DNA of 64,000 nt from Desulfuromonas sp. KJ2020 (GTDB lineage: Bacteria; Desulfobacterota; Desulfuromonadia; Desulfuromonadales; SZUA-540). Position numbers and translations under genes: made by a program. Every line of letters starts with the position of its first letter. Positions within the stretch are counted from its first letter, which is position 1. The notes under the pieces are model-generated. The model was not told the DNA's origin. It saw nothing but the letters and a program-made list of their open reading frames with translations, and did not search any database. The DNA lies in contig NZ_JAKUKE010000001.1 of NCBI RefSeq assembly GCF_024197615.1, positions 1,169,285-1,233,284 on the forward strand, given 5' to 3'. Of the stretch, positions 14,457 through 24,703 are shown in pieces.

Positions 14457-14839
14457 AAAGACGCGGAAAAGTGACGAATGAGTATTGACATCATCAGGTA
14501 AAGATAGTAGATAGTTTGAGCAAGTTTATCCATCTAGTCTCCCCAGGTTCGCCTTTATTTCGATTTTTCACTCCGTCGGGACAGCCAGGTCAGCGGCATT
14601 TTCATATAAAAAGAGGTCTGCTTCGTCCAAATTCTGAGTGTGGACACCCAGCATTATGGAATCCTTGACGGGAGGTCCTGTCGCTCCATCCTTTTTTCCA
14701 TACCATTCCTTTATAAAAAAGCTAATCCATAGATTGAAAATCACATATTTCAAACATGCTTATGCCAGTGGTGCGTTGCGGGGCCTTTCCTTTTGAAGGT
14801 GCTGCTTTCTGCCGTGCGCGGTAGTGTCAAGGAGAAAAA
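14457..14839. other. AT-rich intergenic region / rho leader
   Basis: About 380 nt with no convincing gene, clearly more AT-rich than its surroundings. A promoter candidate TTGACA (14485-14490), 17 nt, TAGATA (14508-14513) faces rho and would give a leader of over 300 nt. Long leaders that allow autoregulation are known for rho in several bacteria. A 61-codon - strand reading (14568-14753) lacks a good start or ribosome site and is not called. Confidence 0.4.
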
Positions 14840-16087
14840 ATGAATCTCAAGGAACTTAAGGACAAGAAGATTGCCGATCTGGCGGCGATCGGCAAGGAGC
14901 TGAAAATCGAAGGGGCGGCGGGGATGCGCAAGCAGGACCTGATCTTTGCCATCCTCAACTCCACGGCAGAAAAGAACGGGGCCATCTTCGGCGAAGGCGT
15001 TCTGGAGATTCTGCCCGACGGGTTCGGTTTTCTGCGGGCGCCGGACGCCAACTATCTGCCCGGCCCGGATGATATCTATGTCTCCCCTTCCCAGATCCGT
15101 CGCTTCAATCTGCGCACCGGCGACACCGTTTCCGGGCAGATTCGCCCCCCCAAAGAAGGGGAGCGCTATTTCGCCCTGCTGAAAGTCTCCGAAGTCAACT
15201 TTGAACATCCCGCCGTCGCCCGCGACAAGACCCTTTTCGACAACCTGACCCCGCTCTATCCTGAAGAACGGATTCTTCTGGAGACCACCAGTGACAACCT
15301 GCCGATGCGGGTCATGGATCTGGCGGCTCCCATCGGCAAGGGGCAGCGCGGCCTGATCGTGGCGCCGCCGCGCACAGGCAAGACCATGCTGCTGCAGAAC
15401 ATCGCCAACTCTATCACCACCAACCACCCCGAGGTCTACCTGATCGTGCTGCTCATCGACGAGCGACCCGAGGAGGTCACCGACATGCAGCGATCGGTCA
15501 AGGGCGAGGTCATTTCCTCGACCTTTGACGAGCCCGCCACCCGCCACGTCCAGGTGGCCGAAATGGTCATCGAGAAAGCTCGCCGCCTGGTGGAACACAA
15601 GCGGGACGTGGTTATTCTGCTCGATTCCATCACCCGTCTGGCCCGGGCCTATAATACAGTGGTGCCGCCTTCCGGCAAGATTCTTTCCGGCGGGGTCGAT
15701 TCCAACGCCCTGCACAAGCCGAAGCGCTTTTTCGGTGCCGCCCGCAATATCGAAGAGGGGGGCAGCCTGACTATCATCGCCACCGCCCTTATAGACACCG
15801 GCAGCAAGATGGACGAGGTCATTTTCGAGGAGTTCAAGGGGACGGGCAATATGGAACTGCAGCTTGATCGCCGTCTGGTGGACAAGCGCACCTTCCCGGC
15901 CATCGACATCAACAAGTCGGGGACCCGCCGCGAGGAGCTCCTGCTCGACTCGACCTCTCTGCAGCGCATCTGGCTGCTGCGCAAAGTGCTTTCCAGTATG
16001 AACGTGGTCGACAGTATGGAGTTTCTGCTGGAGAAGCTGGCCGAGACCAAGTGCAATCAGGAGTTTCTCGACTCGATGAATCGCTAG
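14840..16087 (+). CDS. rho: Transcription termination factor Rho
   Basis: A 415-residue hexameric RNA-dependent helicase that ends transcription. Domains: N-terminal Rho-N helical domain (about 1-45, [20 protein letters not shown]), cold-shock-like RNA-binding domain (about 50-120, [12 protein letters not shown]), and RecA-like ATPase with Walker [12 protein letters not shown] (about 175-185), Walker [18 protein letters not shown]-loop and R-loop [20 protein letters not shown]. Length is typical. ATG with AAGGAG 6 nt upstream. It starts the rho-rpmE-thyX-prfA-prmC-murA run. Confidence 0.97.
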   Translation: MNLKELKDKKIADLAAIGKELKIEGAAGMRKQDLIFAILNSTAEKNGAIFGEGVLEILPDGFGFLRAPDANYLPGPDDIYVSPSQIRRFNLRTGDTVSGQIRPPKEGERYFALLKVSEVNFEHPAVARDKTLFDNLTPLYPEERILLETTSDNLPMRVMDLAAPIGKGQRGLIVAPPRTGKTMLLQNIANSITTNHPEVYLIVLLIDERPEEVTDMQRSVKGEVISSTFDEPATRHVQVAEMVIEKARRLVEHKRDVVILLDSITRLARAYNTVVPPSGKILSGGVDSNALHKPKRFFGAARNIEEGGSLTIIATALIDTGSKMDEVIFEEFKGTGNMELQLDRRLVDKRTFPAIDINKSGTRREELLLDSTSLQRIWLLRKVLSSMNVVDSMEFLLEKLAETKCNQEFLDSMNR

Positions 16088-16107
16088 CCGGTTCGACAAG
16101 AAAGCAC

Positions 16108-16137
16108 TTGCATGGGCGGGGGTAAAAATGGTATGTA
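16108..16137 (+). promoter_or_regulatory. Candidate rpmE promoter
   Basis: TTGCAT (16108-16113), 18-nt spacer, TATGTA (16132-16137), in the 116-nt gap after rho. Confidence 0.4.
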
Positions 16138-16203
16138 CTCTCTTTGCCTGAAAAGCACGAAAAATATCGGCCTGTACAAAGCCAGGCTCCAAGGAGAAAA
16201 GAC

Positions 16204-16407
16204 ATGAAAGACGGAATCCACCCCAAGTACGAAGCCGTGACGGTCAAGTGTCACTGCGGTAACACCTTCGAAACCCGCTCCACCCGCAAGGACGAGATCA
16301 CCACCGAGATCTGCTCGGCCTGCCACCCCTTCTACACCGGCAAGCAGAAGCTGATCGATACCGCTGGCCGCATCGATCGTTTCCGCAAGAAGTACGGCAC
16401 CAAGTAG
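16204..16407 (+). CDS. rpmE: 50S ribosomal protein L31, zinc-binding type
   Basis: A 67-residue large-subunit protein that bridges the ribosomal subunits. It is the zinc-containing (C+) form, with ligands C16 and C18 (CHC) and C37 and C40 (CSAC). The usual motifs [10 protein letters not shown] at the start and [20 protein letters not shown] near the end are intact. ATG with AAGGAG upstream. A strong terminator follows. Confidence 0.97.
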   Translation: MKDGIHPKYEAVTVKCHCGNTFETRSTRKDEITTEICSACHPFYTGKQKLIDTAGRIDRFRKKYGTK

Positions 16408-16416
16408 TCTGCAGGA

Positions 16417-16445
16417 GACGGCCCTGGAGGGCCGTTTCTTTTTTT
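16417..16445 (+). terminator. Terminator after rpmE
   Basis: ACGGCCCT-GG-AGGGCCGT followed by TTCTTTTTTT, about 10 nt after the rpmE stop. Confidence 0.92.
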
Positions 16446-16563
16446 CGGACCGGGTGGAAATCCATCCGGTCTGTTGTCGTTTTTTCGCCACCATTCTGTG
16501 CGCTTGGAACTCCCCGTCCCTGGCTGTCACTGGCATCGGGCGCGGCGGGGATGTTGAGGGATT

Positions 16564-17250
16564 ATGCTCGTCCAGCTGTTAACCCACACGCCTGAACCGG
16601 AACAGGTGGTCGCCGCGGCGGCCCGCCTGTGCTATTCGGCCTCCTCCGTGGCCGAGCTGATGGAGAAGAGCCGCCACGACCGCGACGGTCTGCTGCGAAA
16701 AATCCTCTCCCTCGGTCACTTCTCGGTCCTTGAGCACGTGTCCTTCACCTTTGGCGTGGAGGGCATCAGTCGTGCCTGCTCCCACCAGCTCGTCCGCCAC
16801 CGCCTGGCCTCCTACTCCCAGCAGAGTCAGCGCTACGTGTCCCAAGAAAAGCGCTTCGACGCCGTCACGCCGGCGACCATTGCCGCCAACCCCGAACTGT
16901 GCCAGCGTTACGAGGCCCTGCTGGCAGAGACGCATCAGGTCTATTGCGAGCTGCTGGCCGCGGGTATCCCGGCCGAGGACGCGCGTTTCGTGTTGCCCAA
17001 CGCGGCGGAAACCAAGATCGTGCTGACCATGAACGCTCGCGAGCTGCTGCACTTTTTCGAGCTGCGCTGCTGCCGTCGAGCCCAGTGGGAGATTCGGCTT
17101 ATGGCTATCGACATGCTGCGGCTCGCCCGCCGGGCCGCCCCGCTGCTCTTTGCCAAGGCCGGGCCGGGCTGCCTGCAGGGTCCCTGTCCCGAAGGGAGCA
17201 TGACCTGCGGCGAGATCACAGCCGTTCGCCAGGAATTCGAAGCCCTGTAA
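16564..17250 (+). CDS. thyX: FAD-dependent thymidylate synthase
   Basis: A 228-residue flavoprotein that makes dTMP from dUMP using methylenetetrahydrofolate and NADPH, releasing tetrahydrofolate. The ThyX signature RHR-x7-S is R78-H79-R80 to S88, with the extended motif ending at R90 ([13 protein letters not shown]). The position that is usually Asn in this motif is Ser85. The C-terminal [21 protein letters not shown] segment carries the dUMP-activating region. ATG with TGAGGG upstream. It replaces ThyA in many anaerobes. Confidence 0.95.
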   Translation: MLVQLLTHTPEPEQVVAAAARLCYSASSVAELMEKSRHDRDGLLRKILSLGHFSVLEHVSFTFGVEGISRACSHQLVRHRLASYSQQSQRYVSQEKRFDAVTPATIAANPELCQRYEALLAETHQVYCELLAAGIPAEDARFVLPNAAETKIVLTMNARELLHFFELRCCRRAQWEIRLMAIDMLRLARRAAPLLFAKAGPGCLQGPCPEGSMTCGEITAVRQEFEAL

Positions 17251-17297
17251 CCCCCGCGGCCCGGGGCCTGTCATCACGCAAGGGCTGTCAGGATACG

Positions 17298-18365
17298 ATG
17301 TTTACCAAACTCGAAGAAGTGGTCGATCGATTTCAGGAAGTGGAGGGGCTGCTCTCCGATCCTTCCGTCATGGCCAATCAGGAGAAATTTCGCCAGCTCA
17401 CCAAGGAGCACGCCGATCTTTCCGAGCTGGTCGAAGTCTATCGCGAATACAAGAAGGTGACCGAGGAGATCGAGGGGAACCGCGAGCTCTTGCGGGACGC
17501 CGATACCGACCTGCGGGAGATGGCCCAGGCCGAACTGCCTGAACTGGAAGAACGGCGCGAGGCTCTGGACCAGCAGCTGATGGTTCTGCTGTTGCCCAAG
17601 GACCCCCGGGATGACAAGAACGTCATCCTGGAGATTCGCGCCGGTACGGGCGGCGACGAGGCGGCGCTTTTTGCCGGCGACCTTTTCCGCATGTACTGCC
17701 GCTATGCCGACGAAAAAGGCTGGCGGGTGGAAATCATGAGCGACAGCGAGTCGGAAGCCGGTGGCTTCAAGGAAGTTATCGCCATGATCAGCGGCCAGCG
17801 CGTCTATTCGCGCCTCAAGTATGAGAGCGGGACCCACCGCGTACAGCGGGTGCCCGAAACGGAGGCCCAGGGGCGCATTCATACCTCCGCCTGTACGGTG
17901 GCAGTGCTGCCGGAAGCCGAGGATGTCGATCTCGACATCGATCCCAGCGATCTGCGCATCGACGTTTATCGCGCCTCCGGGGCGGGCGGGCAGCACGTCA
18001 ACAAGACGGAATCGGCCGTGCGTATCACCCACATTCCCACGGGGGTGGTGGTTGCCTGTCAGGACGAGAAGTCCCAGCACAAGAACAAGGCCAAGGCCAT
18101 GAAAGTGCTCAAATCGCGGATTCTTGACGCCATGCAGGCCGAGCAGGATGCCAAAATGGCGGCGGATCGCAAGAGTCAGGTCGGCAGCGGCGACCGCAGT
18201 GAGCGCATCCGTACCTACAATTTTCCGCAAGGGCGCTGCACCGATCACCGCATCGGTCTCACCCTCTATCGCCTGGACGCCATCATGCAGGGCGATCTCG
18301 ACGAGATTGTTGATGCCCTCAGCGCCCACTACCAGGCGGCAGGCATGGCCAACCAGGAGGGCTGA
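17298..18365 (+). CDS. prfA: Peptide chain release factor 1
   Basis: A 355-residue class I release factor that reads UAA and UAG. The GGQ motif at residues 230-232 (GAGGQHVN) triggers peptidyl-tRNA hydrolysis. The stop-codon recognition tripeptide is PET in [14 protein letters not shown], at the place where RF1 has PxT, which separates it from RF2 (SPF). The start at 17298 is chosen by length and the conserved N-terminus [12 protein letters not shown]. The methyltransferase gene for its GGQ glutamine, prmC, follows directly with the ribosome site GGAGG inside the 3' end of prfA. Confidence 0.96.
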   Translation: MFTKLEEVVDRFQEVEGLLSDPSVMANQEKFRQLTKEHADLSELVEVYREYKKVTEEIEGNRELLRDADTDLREMAQAELPELEERREALDQQLMVLLLPKDPRDDKNVILEIRAGTGGDEAALFAGDLFRMYCRYADEKGWRVEIMSDSESEAGGFKEVIAMISGQRVYSRLKYESGTHRVQRVPETEAQGRIHTSACTVAVLPEAEDVDLDIDPSDLRIDVYRASGAGGQHVNKTESAVRITHIPTGVVVACQDEKSQHKNKAKAMKVLKSRILDAMQAEQDAKMAADRKSQVGSGDRSERIRTYNFPQGRCTDHRIGLTLYRLDAIMQGDLDEIVDALSAHYQAAGMANQEG

Positions 18366-18367
18366 TC

Positions 18368-19216
18368 TTGTCCGAGACCTGGACGGTGCTCAAGGTGCTG
18401 CAGTGGACGGCGAACTATCTGCAGCAGGCGGGTGTGGATAACGGACGTCTTGACGGCGAACTGCTTCTGGCCGCCACACTGGGGCTGGACCGGGTTGGTT
18501 TGTATCTCAATTACGATCGGCCTATGGAGCCGGCAGAGCTGGAAGGTTTCCGTGAGTTCGTCAAGCGGCGGGCCCGGCGCGAACCCCTGCAGTACATTCT
18601 GGGCACAACCGAGTTCTGGTCGCTGCCTTTCAAGGTGACGCCGGCGGTGCTTATCCCCCGGCCCGATACTGAGATCCTGGTGGAAGAGGCCCTGAAAAGG
18701 GCCGACGACGCCCCTTCGATTCTCGATGTGGGTACCGGCAGCGGCGCCATCGCCGTGGCCCTGGCCCATGAGTTGCCGGCCGCCCAGGTGGTGGCGGTGG
18801 ACTGCAGCCCCGAGGCGCTGGCTGTCGCCCGGGGCAATGCCACCCTCAACGGAGTGGACGGTCGCATATCCTTTCAGGAGGGCGACCTTTTTGCCCTGGA
18901 GTCCGCTGAGTACGATTTGGTGCTCTCCAATCCGCCCTATATTCCGGTGGCGGATATCCCAACCCTGATGCCGGAGGTGCGGGATCATGAGCCCCGGGGC
19001 GCCCTCGTCGGCGGGGAGGACGGTCTCGAGGCCTATCGGGCTCTGGCCCGGCAGGCGCCGACCTTGCTCAGGGCACAGGGCTGGTTGCTGGTGGAAGTCG
19101 GTATCGGTCAGGCCGAGGCGGTCGCCGAGCTGCTGGAGACCGCAGGTCTGGGCCATATTGCGGTGCGCGCCGACTACGCCGGCATCCCCAGGGTGGTCGC
19201 CGGCCAAAAACCTTAA
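18368..19216 (+). CDS. prmC: Release factor glutamine methyltransferase
   Basis: A 282-residue SAM-dependent methyltransferase that N5-methylates the glutamine of the GGQ motif in release factors. Helical N-terminal substrate domain (about 1-85), SAM motif ILDVGTGSGAIAVALA (about 119-134) and catalytic NPPY at 188-191. The start is TTG at 18368, preceded by GGAGG (within prfA) at 7-nt spacing. It lies 2 nt after prfA, its substrate gene. Confidence 0.95.
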   Translation: MSETWTVLKVLQWTANYLQQAGVDNGRLDGELLLAATLGLDRVGLYLNYDRPMEPAELEGFREFVKRRARREPLQYILGTTEFWSLPFKVTPAVLIPRPDTEILVEEALKRADDAPSILDVGTGSGAIAVALAHELPAAQVVAVDCSPEALAVARGNATLNGVDGRISFQEGDLFALESAEYDLVLSNPPYIPVADIPTLMPEVRDHEPRGALVGGEDGLEAYRALARQAPTLLRAQGWLLVEVGIGQAEAVAELLETAGLGHIAVRADYAGIPRVVAGQKP

Positions 19217-19276
19217 GCATTTTCACCGTGCGCCGCCTGTCGGCTGGCGGGATATCAACAGGGACGGAAACGGACG

Positions 19277-20530
19277 TTGCAGAAAATTATTATTGAAGGA
19301 GGCCAGCGCCTCAAAGGGGAAGTTCAGGTCAGCGGCGCCAAAAATGCGGCGCTCCCCCTGCTGTTTGCTACCCTGCTGACAGGTGGAACACACCGGGTCG
19401 GCAATGTGCCCGATCTGCGGGACATCGATACGGTGGAAAAACTGCTGTCGATTCTCGGCGCCAGAGTCAGTCGCCAGAACGGTACTTTCGTCGTCGATTC
19501 TTCAGCAATCCAGAGCGAGGAGGCCCCCTATGACCTGGTGCGCACCATGCGTGCCTCGGTGCTGGTGCTGGGCCCTCTGCTGGCCCGCTTCGGCCACGCC
19601 CGGGTCAGCCTCCCCGGCGGCTGCGCCATCGGCGCCCGCCCGATCAACCTGCATCTCAAGGGCTTTGAGGCCATGGGGGCCCAGATCACCCTCGATCACG
19701 GCTATGTCGAGGCGCGGGCCAAAAAGCTCAAAGGGGCGCGCATCTATCTCGACAGCCCCACCGTAGGCGGCACCGAAAACCTGATTATGGCGGCTGCGCT
19801 GGCCAAGGGCACCACGGTCATCGAAAATGCGGCCCGTGAGCCGGAAATCGTCGATCTGGCCCAAGCCCTCATCGCCATGGGTGCCCGCATTGACGGGGCC
19901 GGCAGTGACACGGTGACCATCGAGGGGGTCGATGAGCTGCGGCCCATGGATTACCAGGTCATGCCCGACCGCATTGAAGCAGGCACCTTTTTGGTGGCGG
20001 CTGCCATGACGCGGGGGGACGTCCGTGTGATCGGGGCGCAGGCCGACCATCTCGAAGGGGTGCTCAGCAAACTGCGCGAGGCGGGGGTCGAGATTATGGA
20101 AGAGGAGGGCGCCTTGCGGGCGCGGGGGCCGCGCCGGCTGCAGCCCATCCAGATCAAAACCCGGCCCTATCCGGGTTTCCCCACGGATATGCAGGCCCAG
20201 TTCATGGCCATGATGGCTATCTCCGAGGGTACCAGCGTCGTGGTGGAGAATGTCTTTGAGAACCGCTTCATGCACGTCTGCGAATTGCAGCGCATGGGCG
20301 CGGATATCGCCATCGAGGGGCACACGGCCACGATTCGCGGCTGCCGAACCCTCAAGGGCGCACCGGTTATGGCCACCGATCTGCGGGCCAGCGCCTCTCT
20401 CGTGCTGGCCGGCCTGGCGGCGGAAAACACCACGGAAGTCTCCCGCATCTATCATCTGGATCGCGGTTACGAGGGGATCGAGGCCAAGCTGCGATTGCTG
20501 GGGGCCCGCATCGATCGGGTGCCGGCTTAG
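19277..20530 (+). CDS. murA: UDP-N-acetylglucosamine 1-carboxyvinyltransferase
   Basis: The first committed step of peptidoglycan synthesis: transfers enolpyruvate from PEP to UDP-GlcNAc. 417 residues in two inside-out alpha/beta barrel halves. The N-terminal KNAALP motif binds substrate. Catalytic Cys116 sits in GGCAIGARP, the fosfomycin target, so Cys is retained. A late [11 protein letters not shown] segment carries the Asp general base. The start is TTG at 19277 (TTG-CAG-AAA); no strong Shine-Dalgarno, but the N-terminus aligns with the family. Confidence 0.96.
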   Translation: MQKIIIEGGQRLKGEVQVSGAKNAALPLLFATLLTGGTHRVGNVPDLRDIDTVEKLLSILGARVSRQNGTFVVDSSAIQSEEAPYDLVRTMRASVLVLGPLLARFGHARVSLPGGCAIGARPINLHLKGFEAMGAQITLDHGYVEARAKKLKGARIYLDSPTVGGTENLIMAAALAKGTTVIENAAREPEIVDLAQALIAMGARIDGAGSDTVTIEGVDELRPMDYQVMPDRIEAGTFLVAAAMTRGDVRVIGAQADHLEGVLSKLREAGVEIMEEEGALRARGPRRLQPIQIKTRPYPGFPTDMQAQFMAMMAISEGTSVVVENVFENRFMHVCELQRMGADIAIEGHTATIRGCRTLKGAPVMATDLRASASLVLAGLAAENTTEVSRIYHLDRGYEGIEAKLRLLGARIDRVPA

Positions 20531-20573
20531 CGGACGGCCTTGCTGGCCATACTTTTTCAAGACAGGGTTGATT

Positions 20574-21236
20574 ATGAGCGACACCATCACCTTTGCCCTG
20601 CCCAAAGGGCGCATCATGAAAGACTCCATGGCCCTTTTCTCCCAGATCGGCATTACTTGCCCGGAGATGGAGGAGGGGAGCCGCAAGCTGATTTTCGAGA
20701 ACCGGGAGAGTCGTTTCCGGTTCATGGCCGTGCGGGCGACAGACGTTCCCACCTACGTGGAATATGGCTGCGCTGATGTCGGTGTGGTCGGCAAGGACAC
20801 CCTGCTGGAGCAGGGTAAAGACCTTTACGAGCCCCTTGATCTCAAATTTGGCTACTGCCGTATGGTGGTGGCAGAACCGAAGGAGCTGCAGCGGGAGGAC
20901 GATCCGGCCAACTGGTCCAATATCCGGGTGGCCACCAAGTATCCCAATATCACCGAGCGCTATTTCGCTTCCAAGGGGGTGCAGGTCGAACTGATCAAGC
21001 TCTACGGCTCCATCGAACTGGCGCCCCTGGTGGGATTGTCCGAACGCATTGTCGACCTGGTCTCTACCGGCGCGACGCTGCGCGAGAACGGTATGGTCGA
21101 GGTGGAGACCATCACCGAGGTCACCACCCGCCTCATCGTCAACCGCGCCAGCCTCAAGACCAAGCACCAGCGCATTACGCAGATTATCGAAGGACTGGAG
21201 AAAATCATCGGCGACGAAGCCCGCATTTCGCTGTAA
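20574..21236 (+). CDS. hisG: ATP phosphoribosyltransferase catalytic subunit, short form
   Basis: First step of histidine synthesis: ATP plus PRPP gives phosphoribosyl-ATP. At 220 residues it is the short HisG form without the C-terminal regulatory ACT-like domain, so it should need HisZ as partner; hisZ is not in this window. Visible motifs: ALPKGRIMKDS at the N-terminus, GVVGKD, and the PRPP loop LVSTGATLRENG (about 163-174). The start at 20574 is chosen from the conserved MSDTITFALPKGR. First gene of the his cluster, 43 nt after murA. Confidence 0.93.
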   Translation: MSDTITFALPKGRIMKDSMALFSQIGITCPEMEEGSRKLIFENRESRFRFMAVRATDVPTYVEYGCADVGVVGKDTLLEQGKDLYEPLDLKFGYCRMVVAEPKELQREDDPANWSNIRVATKYPNITERYFASKGVQVELIKLYGSIELAPLVGLSERIVDLVSTGATLRENGMVEVETITEVTTRLIVNRASLKTKHQRITQIIEGLEKIIGDEARISL

Positions 21237-21265
21237 ACCTTGAAGGCCTGGCAGGAGAGTTAAGC

Positions 21266-22555
21266 ATGCAGATGTTGCGATTCAGCGATGCCGATTTCAA
21301 GGCATCCTTCCAAGCCATTCTTGACCGGGGCGAGTCGACCCAGGCGGATGTCGAAAAGGTCGTGGCCGACATCATTGCCGATGTCCGTCAGCGTGGGGAT
21401 AAGGCGCTGTTCGACTACACGTCCCGCTTTGACCGTCTGGAGTTGAGCGCGGCCACCCTGGAGGTGAGCCCGGAAGAGATCGAGGCGGCCATGGCGTCCG
21501 TCAGCGCCGAGTCCCTGCGGGCGCTGCAGCTGGCGACGGAGCGCATCGCCGCTTTCCACCGCAAGCAGAAGACGGAGACCTGGCTCTCCACCGAAGAGGA
21601 GGACGTCCTCCTCGGACAGATGGTGCGGCCTCTGGACCGGGTGGGGATTTACGTTCCCGGCGGCAAGGCGGCGTATCCATCCTCGGTGCTGATGAATGCC
21701 GTGCCCGCCAAGGTGGCCGGCGTGGCTGAGGTCATCATGGTCGTGCCTATGCCGGGCGGGGAGGTAAACCCCCATGTGCTGGCGGCGGCCAAGCTGGCCG
21801 GCGTCGATCGCATCTTCAAGGTCGGCGGCGCCCAGGCCGTGGCGGCCCTGGCCTACGGGACCGAAACGGTTCCCCGCGTCGACAAGATCACCGGGCCGGG
21901 CAACATCTATGTGGCCACGGCCAAGCGTCAGGTTTTCGGACGAGTCGATATCGACATGATCGCCGGGCCCAGCGAGATTCTGGTCATCAACGACGGTTCG
22001 GGCGACCCGGCCCATATCGCCGCCGATCTCCTCTCCCAGGCTGAACACGACGAACTGGCCTCCTCCATCCTCATCACCACGGATGACGCTTTTGCCGGCC
22101 GTGTGCGCGATGAGGTGGAAGCCCAATTGCGCCAGCTCTCCCGCGAGTCCATCGCCCGCCGGTCCATCGACGACTTCGGGGCCATCATCCTGGCGGAGAC
22201 CCTGCAGGAAGCCATCGATTTCAGCAACCGCATCGCCCCGGAGCATCTGGAGTTGGCCGTCGACAATCCCTTCGAGATTCTCCCTCGCATCCGTCATGCC
22301 GGGGCGATCTTTCTCGGCCATCACACCCCCGAGGCCGCCGGCGATTACCTGGCCGGTCCCAACCACACCCTGCCCACCGGCGGGACCGCCCGCTTCTTTT
22401 CTCCCCTGGGGGTGGACGATTTCGTCAAGAAGTCGAGCCTGGTGGCCTTCTCCCGGCAGGGGTTGCAGCGCCTGGGTCAGGAAATCGTTCATATCGCCGA
22501 ACTTGAAGGGCTGCAGGCCCACGCCCGTTCGGTCTCCATCCGTCTGAAGTCATAG
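21266..22555 (+). CDS. hisD: Histidinol dehydrogenase
   Basis: Catalyses the last two oxidations, L-histidinol to L-histidine, with NAD and zinc. 429 residues. Visible signatures: [16 protein letters not shown] (about 129-144), the family signature [10 protein letters not shown] (about 232-241) and the late catalytic [17 protein letters not shown] (about 352-368). ATG with AGGAGAG upstream. It is cotranscribed with hisG (29-nt gap) and hisB (10-nt gap). Confidence 0.96.
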   Translation: MQMLRFSDADFKASFQAILDRGESTQADVEKVVADIIADVRQRGDKALFDYTSRFDRLELSAATLEVSPEEIEAAMASVSAESLRALQLATERIAAFHRKQKTETWLSTEEEDVLLGQMVRPLDRVGIYVPGGKAAYPSSVLMNAVPAKVAGVAEVIMVVPMPGGEVNPHVLAAAKLAGVDRIFKVGGAQAVAALAYGTETVPRVDKITGPGNIYVATAKRQVFGRVDIDMIAGPSEILVINDGSGDPAHIAADLLSQAEHDELASSILITTDDAFAGRVRDEVEAQLRQLSRESIARRSIDDFGAIILAETLQEAIDFSNRIAPEHLELAVDNPFEILPRIRHAGAIFLGHHTPEAAGDYLAGPNHTLPTGGTARFFSPLGVDDFVKKSSLVAFSRQGLQRLGQEIVHIAELEGLQAHARSVSIRLKS

Positions 22556-22565
22556 GGAGTTACCC

Positions 22566-23156
22566 ATGTCTCGACCAGCCAGTATCGACCGCCAGACCAA
22601 GGAAACGCAGATTCAGCTGAGCCTGGAAATCGATGGGAAGGGGCAGAGTCAGATCGCCACCCCCGTCCCCTTTCTCGACCACATGCTGACCCTGTTTGCC
22701 CGCCACGGCTTTTTTGACCTGCGCGTGGCGGCCCAAGGGGATATCGAGATCGATGCCCACCACACGGTGGAGGATCTCGGCATCTGCCTGGGTGAGGCTT
22801 TTAAAAAGGCCCTTGGCGACAAGGCGGGCGTCCGCCGCTTCGGGCGCGGCACCATGCCCATGCATGAGGCCCTCGCTTCGGTCATCATTGATTTCTCCGG
22901 ACGCCCTTTCCTTGTGTTCAATGTGGACATGCCCAAGGCCCAGATCGGCAACTTCGAGACCGAACTGGTGGAGGAATTTTTCGTCGCCTTCTGCAATCAC
23001 GCCGGTGCCAACGTCCATATCAACCTGGCCTATGGCGACAATCTGCATCACATCATCGAGGCGATCTTCAAGGCCTTTGGCCGGGCTGTCGATGAAGCCA
23101 CCCAACTGGACCCCCGCATCGAAGGGGTCCTCTCGACCAAGGGGAAGCTCGAGTAA
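22566..23156 (+). CDS. hisB: Imidazoleglycerol-phosphate dehydratase
   Basis: Converts imidazole glycerol phosphate to imidazole acetol phosphate. 196 residues, the monofunctional form with no fused histidinol phosphatase. Manganese-binding repeats are visible: [13 protein letters not shown] (about 37-49), [14 protein letters not shown] (about 63-76) and the second [20 protein letters not shown] (about 153-172). It is followed after 1 nt by hisH. Confidence 0.96.
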   Translation: MSRPASIDRQTKETQIQLSLEIDGKGQSQIATPVPFLDHMLTLFARHGFFDLRVAAQGDIEIDAHHTVEDLGICLGEAFKKALGDKAGVRRFGRGTMPMHEALASVIIDFSGRPFLVFNVDMPKAQIGNFETELVEEFFVAFCNHAGANVHINLAYGDNLHHIIEAIFKAFGRAVDEATQLDPRIEGVLSTKGKLE

Positions 23157-23157
23157 C

Positions 23158-23787
23158 ATGAGCCAGCTCGTCATTATCGATTACGGCATGGGCAATCTGC
23201 GTTCGGCCCAGAAGGGGTTCGAAAAGGTTGGGTTCGCCGCTAAGGTGAGCGCCGACCCCGCCGACATCGCCCGCGCCGACAAGGTGGTGCTGCCGGGAGT
23301 GGGTGCCTTTCGCGATTGCATGACCAACCTGCAGGAAGGAGGCTTTGTCGAGCCGCTGCTGGCGCATGTCGCCGCCGGCAAGCCGATGCTCGGCATCTGC
23401 GTTGGCCTGCAGCTCCTCTTCAGCGAAAGCGAGGAATTCGGTCGTCATCAGGGGCTCGGAATCATCCCGGGGAAGGTGGTGCGCTTTCCCGCCGGCATGC
23501 GGGAAGGGGGAGAAGAACTCAAGGTGCCCCACATGGGCTGGAACAGCCTGTCCTTCACCCGCGAAGCACCTCTGTTCAAGGGGATCGAAGCGGGGAGTTA
23601 CGTCTACTTCGTCCACTCCTACTATGGCGTCCCCGACGACACCGCCGTGGTGACGGCAGAGTCGACCTACGGGGACGTGACCTTCTGTGCCGCCCTCAGG
23701 AAGGACAACGTCATGGCCACCCAGTTCCACCCGGAGAAGAGCCAGCAGGTGGGGCTGCAGATTCTGCAGAATTTCGGGGAGATGTAA
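23158..23787 (+). CDS. hisH: Imidazole glycerol phosphate synthase glutaminase subunit
   Basis: Class I glutamine amidotransferase that feeds ammonia to HisF. 209 residues. The start at 23158 follows the hisB stop by 1 nt and gives the conserved IIDYGMGNLRS. Nucleophile elbow GICVGLQLLF (Cys near 81), and the His/Glu pair in QFHPEKSQ near the C-terminus. HisF is encoded two genes downstream, after hisA. Confidence 0.95.
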   Translation: MSQLVIIDYGMGNLRSAQKGFEKVGFAAKVSADPADIARADKVVLPGVGAFRDCMTNLQEGGFVEPLLAHVAAGKPMLGICVGLQLLFSESEEFGRHQGLGIIPGKVVRFPAGMREGGEELKVPHMGWNSLSFTREAPLFKGIEAGSYVYFVHSYYGVPDDTAVVTAESTYGDVTFCAALRKDNVMATQFHPEKSQQVGLQILQNFGEM

Positions 23788-23841
23788 GATCGGCCTCGCG
23801 CCCGCTCCTCGCAGTCGCTAGAGCTCGCGGAGGACACAGAG
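23788..23841. repeat. Copy A of a his-cluster intergenic repeat (single arm)
   Basis: ATCGGCC-CTCGCGCCCGCTCC...TCGCTAGAGCTCGCGGAGGACACAGAG matches the type-1 arm of copies B and C. The opposite arm is missing or decayed, leaving an AT-rich stretch to the hisA ribosome site (AAGGA). Confidence 0.7.
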
Positions 23842-23907
23842 AAAGACCAGGACTTTTCTTTTCTCATTCCTTTGGGCGCTTTTAACAGATTGTAAAAGGA
23901 TATTTGC

Positions 23908-24639
23908 ATGCTCGTCATACCCGCTATCGATTTGAAGGAAGGCCGCTGTGTTCGTCTCGAACAGGGCCTCATGGACAAGGATACCGTCTACAGCGACGAT
24001 CCGGCCGCTCAGGCTCTCATCTGGCAGGAGCAGGGGGGAGAGTTGCTGCATCTCGTCGATCTCGACGGCGCTTTTGCCGGCGTGCCTCGCAACCGCGACG
24101 CCATTCGGGCCATTGTCGAGGCGGTAAGCATTCCCACCGAGCTGGGGGGTGGCATTCGGGACATGGCCACTATTGAAGCCTACATCGACCTCGGTATCGA
24201 CCGCGTGATTCTGGGGACGGTGGCCAAGGAAAATCCGGCCCTGGTCGGCGAAGCCTGCCGCTCTTTTCCCGGCAAAATCGTGGTGGGGATCGACGCCAAA
24301 GACGGCCTCGTGGCCGTTCGGGGCTGGGCCGATATCACCGAAAAGCGGGCCAGCGATCTCGCCCGCGAGATGGAGGATTTCGGGGTGGCAGCCATCATCT
24401 ACACCGACATCGCTCGCGACGGCATGATGCAGGGGCCCAACATCGAGGCCACCCGGCAGCTGGCTGAATCGATCTCCATCCCGGTGATCGCCTCCGGCGG
24501 GGTGTCCCGGCTGCAGGATATCGAGAACCTCATGGCGATCGAAGCCTCGGGGGTGACGGGCGTCATCACCGGCAAGGCCATCTATACCGGCGCTCTCGAC
24601 CTGCGGCAGGCCGTGGCGCTGACCCGCGGTCGCGCTTAA
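23908..24639 (+). CDS. hisA: ProFAR isomerase
   Basis: Isomerises the ProFAR intermediate by an Amadori rearrangement. 243-residue TIM barrel with the internal half-barrel duplication shared with HisF. Catalytic Asp8 in [15 protein letters not shown] and the second catalytic Asp in [14 protein letters not shown] (about 137-150). Phosphate loops GGGIRD and ASGGVS are present. ATG preceded by AAAGGA. The 120-nt gap to hisH holds repeat copy A. Confidence 0.95.
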   Translation: MLVIPAIDLKEGRCVRLEQGLMDKDTVYSDDPAAQALIWQEQGGELLHLVDLDGAFAGVPRNRDAIRAIVEAVSIPTELGGGIRDMATIEAYIDLGIDRVILGTVAKENPALVGEACRSFPGKIVVGIDAKDGLVAVRGWADITEKRASDLAREMEDFGVAAIIYTDIARDGMMQGPNIEATRQLAESISIPVIASGGVSRLQDIENLMAIEASGVTGVITGKAIYTGALDLRQAVALTRGRA

Positions 24640-24703
24640 AAAGAACGCCGCTGCCCTTGTAAAGGGCCGGAATCGTACTTATCTTGGATGAAATGGATCC
24701 GCT

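Noticed and set aside
14568..14753. 61-codon - strand ORF in the gap before rho
   Set aside because: TTG start with no ribosome site, no recognisable motif; more likely chance in AT-rich DNA.
16899..17297. Upstream extension of prfA through the thyX 3' end
   Set aside because: RF1 has a conserved N-terminus at 17298; the extension is a thyX shadow frame.
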